Shown here piece after piece: positions 27,171-35,032 of a DNA stretch of 64,000 nt. A program made the position numbers and the translations under genes. Origin of the DNA: an uncultured Hyphomicrobiales bacterium. Lineage in GTDB: Bacteria; Pseudomonadota; Alphaproteobacteria; Rhizobiales; Rhizobiaceae. Below the pieces are notes generated by a model. It saw only the letters and a list, made by a program, of their open reading frames with translations. It was not told where the DNA came from and made no database searches. The DNA lies in assembly GCA_943908365.1 (NCBI GenBank), contig CALTTH010000012.1, positions 10,032 to 74,031 on the forward strand, in the 5' to 3' direction. Each line of letters begins with the position of its first letter. Positions within the stretch are counted from its first letter, which is position 1.

Positions 27171-27185
27171 CGAATATCTTATTCC
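27171..27185. promoter_or_regulatory. Palindromic operator 2 (CGAATA-TCT-TATTCC) between murA and rpiR
   Basis: Arms GAATA/TATTC are perfectly complementary with a 3-base centre; only one outer base differs from operator 1. A TATAAT at 27143-27148 on the plus strand could be the rpiR -10, which would place this site downstream of it, consistent with autorepression. A lone TATTCC half-site lies at 27148-27153. Confidence 0.6.
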
Positions 27186-27200
27186 GATCGGGGGAGCGCC

Positions 27201-28049
27201 ATGTCCGTCTTGAAGGTCATCCAGGCGAAGTTGGAATTCATGACGGATGCCGAGCGCCAGATTGGCCAGTTCATCGTCGATGATCCCGATCGCATGGTGC
27301 AGCTGTCCTCCGCTGAACTCGCTGCAGCAACCGGCCGCAGCCAATCCAGCGTCGTGAAATTCTCGCAGAAGATCGGCTATGACGGCTATCAGCAGCTTAA
27401 ACTCGCCGTGACCAAGGCCAAGGCGCAGGAGTGGCGTGTTCCGTCCGGCATGATCCACGGGACGATCGATGCGGGGGATAACTTCGTCACCATCCAGCAG
27501 AAGCTGGTTGCGAGCAAGGTTTCCGCCATGCAGCAGACGATGGAGGTGAATGCCGAAGACGCGGTGACCGCTGCGGTTTCCGTACTGGCGTCGGCAAGGC
27601 GCATTCATCTCGCCGGTATTGGTGCGTCGTCGCTCGTTGCCCGCGACTTTTCCTACAAGCTTTTGAAGCTCGGACTTGTGGCGCTGATGGATCGCGATCC
27701 GCATGTGCAGATGGCCAATGCCGCCTCGCTCAACAATCGTGATGTGCTCTTCGCGATCTCTCACTCCGGCAGTACCAACGAGACAATCCAGCTGGCGGAA
27801 CTGGCAAAAAAAGGCGGCGCGACGGTCGTGACACTGACTGGTCTGCACGGCAATCGTCTGAGCCAGATCGCTGATATCACGCTCCATACGGTGGCGGATG
27901 AGGAGCGTGTGCGCTCTTCCGCCATCACCTCGCGCGATGCGCAGCTTGCCATCTGCGATCTGGTTTTCCTGCTGTTGATCGCCAAGATACCCGGCGCCAA
28001 CGACGCCATTCATGCCAGCGAGGCCGCAGTCGCCGTTCTCAAGTCTTGA
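27201..28049 (+). CDS. MurR/RpiR-family transcriptional regulator
   Basis: This 282-residue protein has an N-terminal HTH_6 DNA-binding domain (about 1-75, ATGRSQSSVVKFSQKIGYDGYQQLK) and a C-terminal SIS sugar-phosphate-binding domain (IHLAGIGASSLVARDFSYKL, then LFAISHSGSTNETIQLAEL). MurR-type members sense MurNAc-6-phosphate and control murQ operons. It is divergent from murA and has a strong GGGGGAG ribosome site. Its likely targets are the three palindromes at 24895, 27171 and 33074. The ligand and whether it activates or represses are not shown by the sequence. Confidence 0.92.
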   Translation: MSVLKVIQAKLEFMTDAERQIGQFIVDDPDRMVQLSSAELAAATGRSQSSVVKFSQKIGYDGYQQLKLAVTKAKAQEWRVPSGMIHGTIDAGDNFVTIQQKLVASKVSAMQQTMEVNAEDAVTAAVSVLASARRIHLAGIGASSLVARDFSYKLLKLGLVALMDRDPHVQMANAASLNNRDVLFAISHSGSTNETIQLAELAKKGGATVVTLTGLHGNRLSQIADITLHTVADEERVRSSAITSRDAQLAICDLVFLLLIAKIPGANDAIHASEAAVAVLKS

Positions 28050-28055
28050 CCATGG

Positions 28056-28904
28056 CTACTTGATCGCGCCCGCCGTCATGCCGTTGATGAATTGTCGCGA
28101 CAGTGCGATGTAGAGGATGATGATCGGCAATGCCGACAGCGTCAGCCCGGAAAACAACACGCCCCAATCGGTACCGAACTCGCCCATGAAGGCGGTCAGT
28201 CCCTGCGGCAGTGTTTTCAGATTGTTGTTCTGGATGAAGATCAGCGGGAAGAAGAAGTCGTTCCAGATCGGCACGACGTTCTGGATTGCCGCAATCACCA
28301 TGGCAGGCCGCACCAAAGGCAGCATGATGGACCACATGATGCGCGCTTCATTGGCGCCGTCCATGCGGGCGGCATCCTCCAACTCGTTCGGCAGGCTGCG
28401 GATGAAGCCGGTGAGGATGAAGACGGTCGTCGGCAGCCCGGTGGCGACATAGATGAAGATCAGCGACAGCCGTGAGTCGATCAGCCCGAAGTCCCGCATC
28501 TGGATGAAGAGCGGAATGATGGCGAGTTTCAGCGGCAAGGTCAGCCCCGCCAGAAAGAAAAGAAGAATGAAGCCGGAACCGCGGAACTCGTAACGGGCGA
28601 TGGCGTATGCCGCCATGGTGCCAAGGACCAGGATCAGCGCGATGGAACTTGCCGTGACGATGAGCGAATTGCTCATGTAGAGCAGGAAGTCCGTCTCGTT
28701 CCATACGCGAAGAAGGCTTTTGACATTGGTAAAATCGGGAATGGAGAAGGGGGACTGGAAGATCTGCGCGTTGGTCTTGAAGGCAGAAAAGAACATGATG
28801 ACGATGGGTGTCAGCATGACGATGCTGTTGCCGATCAGCAGGATCTGGATCAGCCCATCCCAGCCATAGGTGCGAAAGCTGCCGCGGTCGATCGCCGTCC
28901 TCAT
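28056..28904 (-). CDS. Sugar ABC transporter permease (MalG-like)
   Basis: This 282-residue inner-membrane permease of the CUT1 sugar ABC family has six membrane helices. The EAA coupling loop is visible as ELEDAARMDGANEARIMWSI. It overlaps the MalF-like permease gene by ATGA and ends 6 bp from the convergent rpiR stop. With the neighbouring SBP, ATPase and HAD genes it forms one five-gene leftward operon. Substrate inferred from context: an amino sugar or cell-wall saccharide. Confidence 0.92.
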   Translation of the reverse strand: MRTAIDRGSFRTYGWDGLIQILLIGNSIVMLTPIVIMFFSAFKTNAQIFQSPFSIPDFTNVKSLLRVWNETDFLLYMSNSLIVTASSIALILVLGTMAAYAIARYEFRGSGFILLFFLAGLTLPLKLAIIPLFIQMRDFGLIDSRLSLIFIYVATGLPTTVFILTGFIRSLPNELEDAARMDGANEARIMWSIMLPLVRPAMVIAAIQNVVPIWNDFFFPLIFIQNNNLKTLPQGLTAFMGEFGTDWGVLFSGLTLSALPIIILYIALSRQFINGMTAGAIK

Positions 28905-29821
28905 AGCTGGATCTCCCGCCTGCGCAGCCTGACTGTAATGACGCTCGATATCACGGCAATGAACAGGAAGATCAGCACGGCAAGCGCACTGCCCGGACCG
29001 AAGTTTTCCGCTGATGCCGACATGCTGCCAAAGGCGGTGCGGTAGAAATAAAGTCCAAGCACATCCGTTGCCTCATGCGGGTTGCCGTCCACGCCGGCCA
29101 TGATGAATGGCAGCTCGAACCAGTTGAAGGCCCCGACGAAGAGCAGGGTGAAGACGACGGTCGCCGAAGGGGCAACCAGCGGCCAGACGATCTTGCTCAT
29201 CTTCACCCATTCGCTTTCGGTCTCCATGCGTACGGCATCGAGAATTTCCAACGGTATGCGCTGCATCCCGGCGAGGAAGACCAGCGTTGGAAAGCCGACC
29301 ATGTGCCAGGCATTGGCAACGATGATCGCCATCAAGGCGGTGGAATCCTGGCCGAGCCAGGGCTGTGCCAGGCTGCCAAGCCCAACGGCCCGCAGACTGG
29401 CGTTTACTGCGCCAAAGAGCGGATGATAGAAGAGCTTCCACAAAAGACCGACAATGACGGTGGAGAGCACCACGGGAAGAAAGACGGCGATGCGATGGAA
29501 GCGCGCGCCCCAAAGTTCGCGCCACAGGCAGTAGGCCAGGATGAAGCCAACGCCGTTTTGAAGCACCATCAGCGCAAAGAAGACAAAGATATTGTGCTTG
29601 AAGGCGTTGATCGTGCGTTCGGAGAAGGGGTACTCGAAGAGCACGCGGTGGAAATTATCGAACCAGACGAAGTCGCCGCGGACCAGGCCTCGCCACTCGT
29701 AAAAGGCATAGGCGAAGGCCGACAGGATTGGATAGACGAGAAACAGGCACATGAAGGCGATCGGCGGGACCACAAGGGCCGCAATCCAAAGTCTTCTGCC
29801 TGTCAACTTGCTGGACATCAT
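28901..29821 (-). CDS. Sugar ABC transporter permease (MalF-like)
   Basis: A CUT1-family permease of about 306 residues. After a short cytoplasmic N-terminus come six membrane helices (first: WIAALVVPPIAFMCLFLVYP) and the EAA loop region PLEILDAVRMETESEWVKMSKIVWP. The exact start is uncertain; I chose 29821, where GGGA lies eight bases upstream, over in-frame starts up to 29890 that lack ribosome sites. It overlaps the MalG-like gene by ATGA. Confidence 0.9.
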   Translation of the reverse strand: MMSSKLTGRRLWIAALVVPPIAFMCLFLVYPILSAFAYAFYEWRGLVRGDFVWFDNFHRVLFEYPFSERTINAFKHNIFVFFALMVLQNGVGFILAYCLWRELWGARFHRIAVFLPVVLSTVIVGLLWKLFYHPLFGAVNASLRAVGLGSLAQPWLGQDSTALMAIIVANAWHMVGFPTLVFLAGMQRIPLEILDAVRMETESEWVKMSKIVWPLVAPSATVVFTLLFVGAFNWFELPFIMAGVDGNPHEATDVLGLYFYRTAFGSMSASAENFGPGSALAVLIFLFIAVISSVITVRLRRREIQL

Positions 29822-29856
29822 CGACACTATCCCAACGGCCATCGATCGGTGGAGTG

Positions 29857-29924
29857 GGCCGCTCCGATGAGGAGCGGCCGGCGAGAGCATTGTCAGTGAA
29901 GGCGGTTCACCGGCAGTGCTCTCG
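29857..29924 (-). promoter_or_regulatory. Two intercistronic stem-loops after the binding-protein gene
   Basis: GGCCGCTCC-GATGA-GGAGCGGCC (29857-29879) is a perfect 9-bp hairpin. A second, longer structure pairs CGAGAGCA (29882-29889) with TGCTCTCG (29917-29924) around an inner GTGAA/TTCAC stem. Such hairpins between an SBP gene and its permease genes usually protect the SBP message from 3' decay, so SBP exceeds permease. This role is inferred. Confidence 0.6.
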
Positions 29925-29978
29925 AGCTTTGCGAAACGTGAGAGGCCAAACTGTTCTCAGTCTGGCTGTGACCCCCGG

Positions 29979-31217
29979 TCACTTCTTGAACGGCGCATAC
30001 CAGGCAGAGAGACCATCGGTCATCGACTTGCCGACTTCGGCCGGTGTCGCCTGCCCATTCAGCATCTTTGAAACGCCCGCCTGGATCAGGTTCGAGCCCG
30101 TCGGTTCGCCGTAGCGGAAGTTGACGAGCGTCATGTAGGGGATCGAATCCTTGTTGAGTGCGGCGACTTCGGCCAGCAGAGGATTATCGAAGGTGACGCC
30201 TGGAACGGCTGAAACGTTGTTCAGCCCGTTGGCGAAGGCCTGTCCGAAGTCCTTGCTGGATACGTAGTTGAGGAACTTCAGCACGGCCTCCGGGTCCTTC
30301 GGCTTGGCATTGCCGCCGAAACCGGAATCGTAGAAGAGGCCGACAAGCTTCTCGTCCTCCGCCTTCAAACCGGGGGCGGCGAAGACGCCCATCTTCAGAT
30401 CCGGATTCTGTTTGGCGAAGTTGGCAAGCTCGAAGGAGCCACCGGCAAACATGCCGGCCATGCCGGACGTAAACAATTGCTGCGCGGACGCGTAGTCCAG
30501 ACCGACAAAGCCATCCGGGAAATATTGCGAGATTTCCTTGAGCTTGGTCAGCGCCTCGACATAGCGCTTGTCGTTGAAGTCGGTCTTGCCCGCCATGAGG
30601 TCGGCATAGAAGGCCTTGCCCATGATGGAGGACGTGAGTGCGGAGACGATGGTCTCATTCTGCCAGCCGGTTGCCGTGCCATTGGCAAAGGGCATCACGC
30701 CCGCCGCCTTCAGCTTCTCGCAAGCCGCAATGAACTCGTCCCAGCTCTTCGGCTCGGTGATGCCGTTCTTCTCGAAAATCTCGGTGTTGTAGATGACGAG
30801 CATCGTCTGGCTCGCCGCTGGAACGGCATAGAGCGTCTTGTCCGAGCGCATGGTGGCGGAGGCAAGGGCGGATTCCGAGAAGTCCTTCAGTGCGGGCACC
30901 TTGGCATTGTCCAAGGGCATCAGGTAGCCGGCACCCGCCAGGCTCTCGATGCCACCGTAGGTACGGGTCATCATCAGATCCGGACCCTTGCCGCCTGCAA
31001 GCGCGGTGGAAAGGACGGTGTTGTAGCTGGTTGCCTCGAAGGCCTCGAACTTCACCGTGATGTCCGGGTTCGCCTTATTGAAATCGGCGAAGAACTTTTC
31101 ATATTCGGCCTTGTCTTCCTGGCGCCATGTCCAGAAGGTCAGGTCGGCGGCAAAGGTTGCGCCGGCCGAAAGCATGGTGGTGCAGGCAATTGCCGCTCCC
31201 AGTAAAAATCGTTTCAT
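29979..31217 (-). CDS. Sugar ABC substrate-binding protein (SBP family 1)
   Basis: This 412-residue periplasmic protein has a signal peptide (KRFLLGAAIACTTMLSAGATFA, cleavage before ADLTFWTW). The family 1 pattern continues with FFADFNKANPDITVKFEAFEATSYNTVL and AGGKGPDLMMT. It binds a sugar for the CUT1 transporter encoded around it. AGGAGAGG precedes the ATG. The sugar is unknown; the shared operator with murQ points to a cell-wall-derived or amino sugar. Confidence 0.93.
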   Translation of the reverse strand: MKRFLLGAAIACTTMLSAGATFAADLTFWTWRQEDKAEYEKFFADFNKANPDITVKFEAFEATSYNTVLSTALAGGKGPDLMMTRTYGGIESLAGAGYLMPLDNAKVPALKDFSESALASATMRSDKTLYAVPAASQTMLVIYNTEIFEKNGITEPKSWDEFIAACEKLKAAGVMPFANGTATGWQNETIVSALTSSIMGKAFYADLMAGKTDFNDKRYVEALTKLKEISQYFPDGFVGLDYASAQQLFTSGMAGMFAGGSFELANFAKQNPDLKMGVFAAPGLKAEDEKLVGLFYDSGFGGNAKPKDPEAVLKFLNYVSSKDFGQAFANGLNNVSAVPGVTFDNPLLAEVAALNKDSIPYMTLVNFRYGEPTGSNLIQAGVSKMLNGQATPAEVGKSMTDGLSAWYAPFKK

Positions 31218-31258
31218 CTGTTCCTCTCCTTCTTTTTTGGTTGATGCGAGTTACCCGA

Positions 31259-32329
31259 TTACACCGCAAGTCGCTGCGATGTGTCACGGCTGAAGTAATG
31301 GACCTTCTCAGGCTCGACGCTGATCGTCACCGGCGTGTCAGGTGCATATTGCGTATCCGGCCCGCAGCGTACCGACACGGGTGCGCCATCCCCCATCCGC
31401 ACATAGACGTAGGCGCTATCGCCGAGATATTCGGTGTAGACCACCTGTGCGGCAAAGCCCTCCTGACTCGTATCCGACGAGATCGACATGCCGTCCGGTC
31501 TCACGCCCATCAGCAACTCTCGCACTGGCGATGACGGCAGGCGTGGCAGCGAGATCTGGCCTATGCCGGGGGCGATAAGCCGATTGCCGTCACGTTCGAC
31601 AGTCAGCATCGCCATGCGAGGTGAGCCGATGAAGTTGGCAACAAAGACGTTGGCCGGCGTCTCGTAAAGTTCACGCGGGGAACCGAACTGCTCGATCCGG
31701 CCACCATTCATCACCACGATCCGGTCGGCAAGCGTCATGGCCTCGACCTGGTCATGGGTCACATAGATAGTCGTGCCGCCGATCTCGCGGTGGAGACGGG
31801 CGATCTCGAGCCGGACTTCCGAACGCAATGCAGCATCGAGGTTGGAGAGCGGTTCATCCAGCAGGAGAAGCTGCGGTTTGCGCACCAGCGCCCGGCCGAT
31901 GGCAACGCGCTGTCGCTGTCCGCCGGACAGCTCGCGGGGCTTGCGCTCCAAAAGCGCCTCCAGCCGCAACATGCGGGTGGCTTCGCCGATCCGCGTTTCG
32001 ACTTCCGCCTTGTCGAGGCCCATCAGCCGCGCACCGAAGGCCATGTTCTCATAGACGTTCATATGCGGATAAAGCGCATAGGATTGGAACACCATGGCGA
32101 TGCCGCGACGTGATGGCGCGATCTCGTTCATGCGCTTGTCATTCAGCCGGAATTCGCCATCGCTGATCGGATCGAGTCCGGCAATCAGGCGGAGAAGGGT
32201 CGATTTTCCGCAGCCGGATGGTCCGACGAAGACGATCAGTTCGCGGTCCTTCACATCGAGATCGATGCCATGGAGAACCTCGACGGACTTGAACCGTTTC
32301 TTGATGCCGCGCAGTGACAGTTGAGCCAA
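31259..32329 (-). CDS. Sugar ABC transporter ATPase (UgpC/MalK-like)
   Basis: This 356-residue protein has a nucleotide-binding domain with Walker A GPSGCGKST near residues 36-44, Q-loop QSYALYPHM, signature LSGGQRQR, Walker B LLLLDEPLSNLD and switch His in YVTHDQ. A C-terminal OB-type (TOBE) regulatory domain follows. The start codon is TTG, with GGAGG seven bases upstream. It stands between the HAD gene and the SBP gene in the operon. This ATPase type often serves CUT1 transporters of glycerol-3-phosphate, maltose or oligosaccharides. Confidence 0.93.
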   Translation of the reverse strand: MAQLSLRGIKKRFKSVEVLHGIDLDVKDRELIVFVGPSGCGKSTLLRLIAGLDPISDGEFRLNDKRMNEIAPSRRGIAMVFQSYALYPHMNVYENMAFGARLMGLDKAEVETRIGEATRMLRLEALLERKPRELSGGQRQRVAIGRALVRKPQLLLLDEPLSNLDAALRSEVRLEIARLHREIGGTTIYVTHDQVEAMTLADRIVVMNGGRIEQFGSPRELYETPANVFVANFIGSPRMAMLTVERDGNRLIAPGIGQISLPRLPSSPVRELLMGVRPDGMSISSDTSQEGFAAQVVYTEYLGDSAYVYVRMGDGAPVSVRCGPDTQYAPDTPVTISVEPEKVHYFSRDTSQRLAV

Positions 32330-32348
32330 GGTCAGACCTCCATTTCGC

Positions 32349-32990
32349 TCAGGACGTGCCGCTTGGCGGCGTATCGGCGATCGCTTCGTCTATCGCCGCG
32401 ATCGTCTTGGCCGCATCCATATGGTAAATGCTGTGCCAGCCGAGCCTGCGCGATGTCTCGATGTTTTCCAGCGTGTCGTCGATAAAGACGATCTGCTCGG
32501 GCGAAACATGTTCGCGGTGCTGAACCGCCAGGTAAATCTCCTCGCCCGGCTTCTCCATGCCCATCTCATGGGAGAGGTAGCAGGCATCGAAGAGATCGGC
32601 TCCGAGCATGGTTTCGATGATGTGGCGCCAATGGATGGCCTGCGTGTTCGACAAACAGACAACGCGATGGCTGGATTTCAACTTCCACGCATAATCGACC
32701 ATGCCGGTGAAGACGCCGGCAAGAAGTGCCCTTTCCGCCTCGATGACCTGTTCGGCTGTCAGCCCATAGAGGCTGGATGCGCGCTCCAGATAATCGTCTT
32801 CACTCATCTGGCCGAGTCGAAACTGCATGTTGAGTTGGAGAAGTTCGGCGCTTGGCGCGGTGGTCGAGGACCACAGGCCACCCGCTTCGAAGGCCGTCCG
32901 GCGTTTCTCGACGTTCAATTCGACGAAGACACCGCCGACATCGAAGACGATGAGCTTTTCGACACTGTGTTCGTCCGCCTTGACCACCAC
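32349..32990 (-). CDS. HAD-superfamily hydrolase
   Basis: This 213-residue HAD subfamily IA protein has motif I as FDVGGVF, where the usual second Asp of DxD is Gly, as in YihX-like phosphatases. Motif II lies in VVCLSNTQ, the Lys in EKPGEEIY and motif IV in IVFIDDTLENIE. It is the first gene of the sugar ABC operon and probably removes phosphate from a sugar phosphate. In Pseudomonas a different HAD protein, MupP, acts on MurNAc-6-phosphate, so an amino-sugar substrate is possible but unproven. GTG start with GGAG upstream. Confidence 0.85.
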   Translation of the reverse strand: MVVKADEHSVEKLIVFDVGGVFVELNVEKRRTAFEAGGLWSSTTAPSAELLQLNMQFRLGQMSEDDYLERASSLYGLTAEQVIEAERALLAGVFTGMVDYAWKLKSSHRVVCLSNTQAIHWRHIIETMLGADLFDACYLSHEMGMEKPGEEIYLAVQHREHVSPEQIVFIDDTLENIETSRRLGWHSIYHMDAAKTIAAIDEAIADTPPSGTS

Positions 32991-33441
32991 ACAATCTCCG
33001 CAGGAAAGTTCCTATGATGCGAAGGAAAAACGCGCTACGCCCTTCTACGGACCTCACATTGTCAAAAGCCGCGGGAATTATCAATTCCTTATTTCGTAAA
33101 AATTAAGAATAAAATATTTTATCACGAATAGACAGGGTACCATCACGGCGTCGGTTTCATGGGCGGGTGGCTCCCATTGAGCCTGGAGTAGCTGGTGCGA
33201 ATTTCGCGTGTGACTGGAACTTTTACATATTTGCGGCTGCGGCGGCCTTGGCGGCTCTCCCGGCTGTGTTAATACCATTATCCGCGAGAGCGTTGCAGGA
33301 CCTTTGAGACCTACGAAGGTCGCTCTGTCGTTTTGAATCGAGATATCGTGCTTTCCGAAGATCGCCCGCGATTTTCAGGCTGACTCGATGGTCGATATGA
33401 GACGACGTCATTGCAGTGTTTCGGGTTTAAGGGAGGGACTT
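32991..33441. other. Divergent intergenic region between the HAD operon and pntA
   Basis: It holds operator 3 and a TTGACA on the minus strand (33065-33060) for the HAD operon, and an AT-rich block at 33090-33125. No convincing coding frame is present. The pntA promoter should lie in the right half, but I see no clear consensus; GACCTT/AAGGTC (33299-33321) forms a weak dyad there. Confidence 0.5.
33074..33088. promoter_or_regulatory. Palindromic operator 3 (GGAATT-ATC-AATTCC) upstream of the HAD/sugar ABC operon
   Basis: A perfect 6+3+6 palindrome of the same type as operators 1 and 2. On the minus strand it ends exactly 8 bases before TTGACA (33065-33060), the same spacing as at murQ. A -10 for this TTGACA is not obvious. 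Confidence 0.6.
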
Positions 33442-35013
33442 TTGAGACTAGGTGCACCGAAAGAAATATACGAGAACGAAGCGCGCGTCGCGATGACGCC
33501 GGATAGTGCGCAGGCCTTGCAGAAACTGGGCTATGAATGCCTCATCGAAAGCGGAGCTGGCAAATCTGCCGGTTTCTCCGACGAGGCTTATCGAGCCGCG
33601 GGCGTGACCGTGGTGGAGAGCGCGGATGCGCTTTACAGCGGTTCCGATATCATTGCCAAGGTTCGCCCGCCAGAAGCCTCCGAGATCGATCGGCTTTCGC
33701 CGGACAAGACGTTGATTTCCTTCTTTTACCCGGCGCAGAACCAGACGCTTCTGGAACAGGCAAAGGACAAGGGTGCCGCCGTCATCGCCATGGATATGGT
33801 GCCGCGCATTTCGCGCGCCCAGAAGATGGATGCCCTGTCTTCCATGGCAAACATCGCCGGCTACCGTGCCGTCATTGAGGCAGGCAACAATTTCGGCCGC
33901 TTTTTCACCGGCCAGGTGACGGCAGCGGGCAAGGTGCCGCCGGCCAAGGTCTTGATCATCGGCGCAGGTGTTGCGGGTCTTGCCGCGATCGGTACGGCCA
34001 CGTCGCTCGGCGCGATCACCTATGCGTTTGATGTGCGGCCGGAAGTGGCGGAGCAGATCGAGTCCATGGGCGCTGAATTCGTCTATCTCGATTTCGCCGA
34101 GCAGCAGGATGGCGCCGCGACCGGAGGCTACGCCGCTCCGTCATCGCCGGAATTTCGTGAAAAGCAGCTGGCGAAATTCCGTGAGCTTGCGCCGCAGATC
34201 GACATCGTCATCACCACGGCGCTGATCCCGGGTCGCGATGCCCCAAAGCTTTGGCTCGCCGATATGGTCGCGGCAATGAAGCCGGGCTCCGTCATCGTCG
34301 ATCTTGCTGCGGAACGCGGCGGGAACTGCGACCTGACCGTTCCCGATCAGCGCATCGTTTCGGACAATGGTGTCATCGTCATCGGCTATACGGATTTCCC
34401 AAGCCGCATGGCGGCCCAGGCCTCCACGCTCTATGCCACCAATATCCGCCACATGATTGCCGATCTGACGCCGGGCAAGGATGGGCAGGTCGTGCACGAC
34501 ATGGAAGACGATGTCATCCGTGGTGCGACGGTTGCCTATAAGGGTGAGATTACCTATCCGCCGCCGCCGCCGAAGATTAAGGCCATTGCCGCGCAGAAGC
34601 CGAGGGAGAAAGCCAAGGAGCTGACGCCTGCGGAAAAGCGGGCGCAGGACATCAAGCTGTTCAAGACCCAGACCAGAAATCAGGTCGCTCTTCTGGCTGT
34701 GGGCACGGCACTGCTTCTCCTGGTCGGCGTTTATGCGCCTGCAAGCTTCATGAGCCACTTCATCGTGTTCGTTCTGGCATGTTTCATCGGCTTCCAGGTC
34801 ATCTGGAATGTCAGCCATTCTCTCCATACGCCATTGATGGCGGTGACGAATGCCGTATCGGGCATCGTCATCCTTGGGGCTTTGCTGCAGGTCGGTTCGA
34901 GCAACTGGCTTGTCGTCATCCTGGCGGCACTCTCGGTGCTGATTGCAACGATCAATATCGTGGGTGGCTTCCTCGTGACGCGGCGCATGCTTGCCATGTT
35001 CCAGAAGTCTTAA
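33442..35013 (+). CDS. pntA: NAD(P) transhydrogenase subunit alpha
   Basis: PntA binds NAD(H) and, with PntB, couples proton flow across the inner membrane to hydride transfer between NADH and NADP. The protein has about 523 residues. The N-terminal NAD-binding domain (APKEIYENEARVAMTPD; Rossmann motif VLIIGAGVAGLAAIGTA) is followed by a proline-rich linker (YPPPPPK) and a C-terminal membrane part of about four helices. This is the fused, E. coli-like form rather than the split alpha1/alpha2 form. I chose the TTG at 33442 because GGGAGGG lies just upstream; the longer frame starting 18 codons earlier has no ribosome site. Confidence 0.93.
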   Translation: MRLGAPKEIYENEARVAMTPDSAQALQKLGYECLIESGAGKSAGFSDEAYRAAGVTVVESADALYSGSDIIAKVRPPEASEIDRLSPDKTLISFFYPAQNQTLLEQAKDKGAAVIAMDMVPRISRAQKMDALSSMANIAGYRAVIEAGNNFGRFFTGQVTAAGKVPPAKVLIIGAGVAGLAAIGTATSLGAITYAFDVRPEVAEQIESMGAEFVYLDFAEQQDGAATGGYAAPSSPEFREKQLAKFRELAPQIDIVITTALIPGRDAPKLWLADMVAAMKPGSVIVDLAAERGGNCDLTVPDQRIVSDNGVIVIGYTDFPSRMAAQASTLYATNIRHMIADLTPGKDGQVVHDMEDDVIRGATVAYKGEITYPPPPPKIKAIAAQKPREKAKELTPAEKRAQDIKLFKTQTRNQVALLAVGTALLLLVGVYAPASFMSHFIVFVLACFIGFQVIWNVSHSLHTPLMAVTNAVSGIVILGALLQVGSSNWLVVILAALSVLIATINIVGGFLVTRRMLAMFQKS

Positions 35014-35032
35014 GCGGGGTGAGGGGATAATC

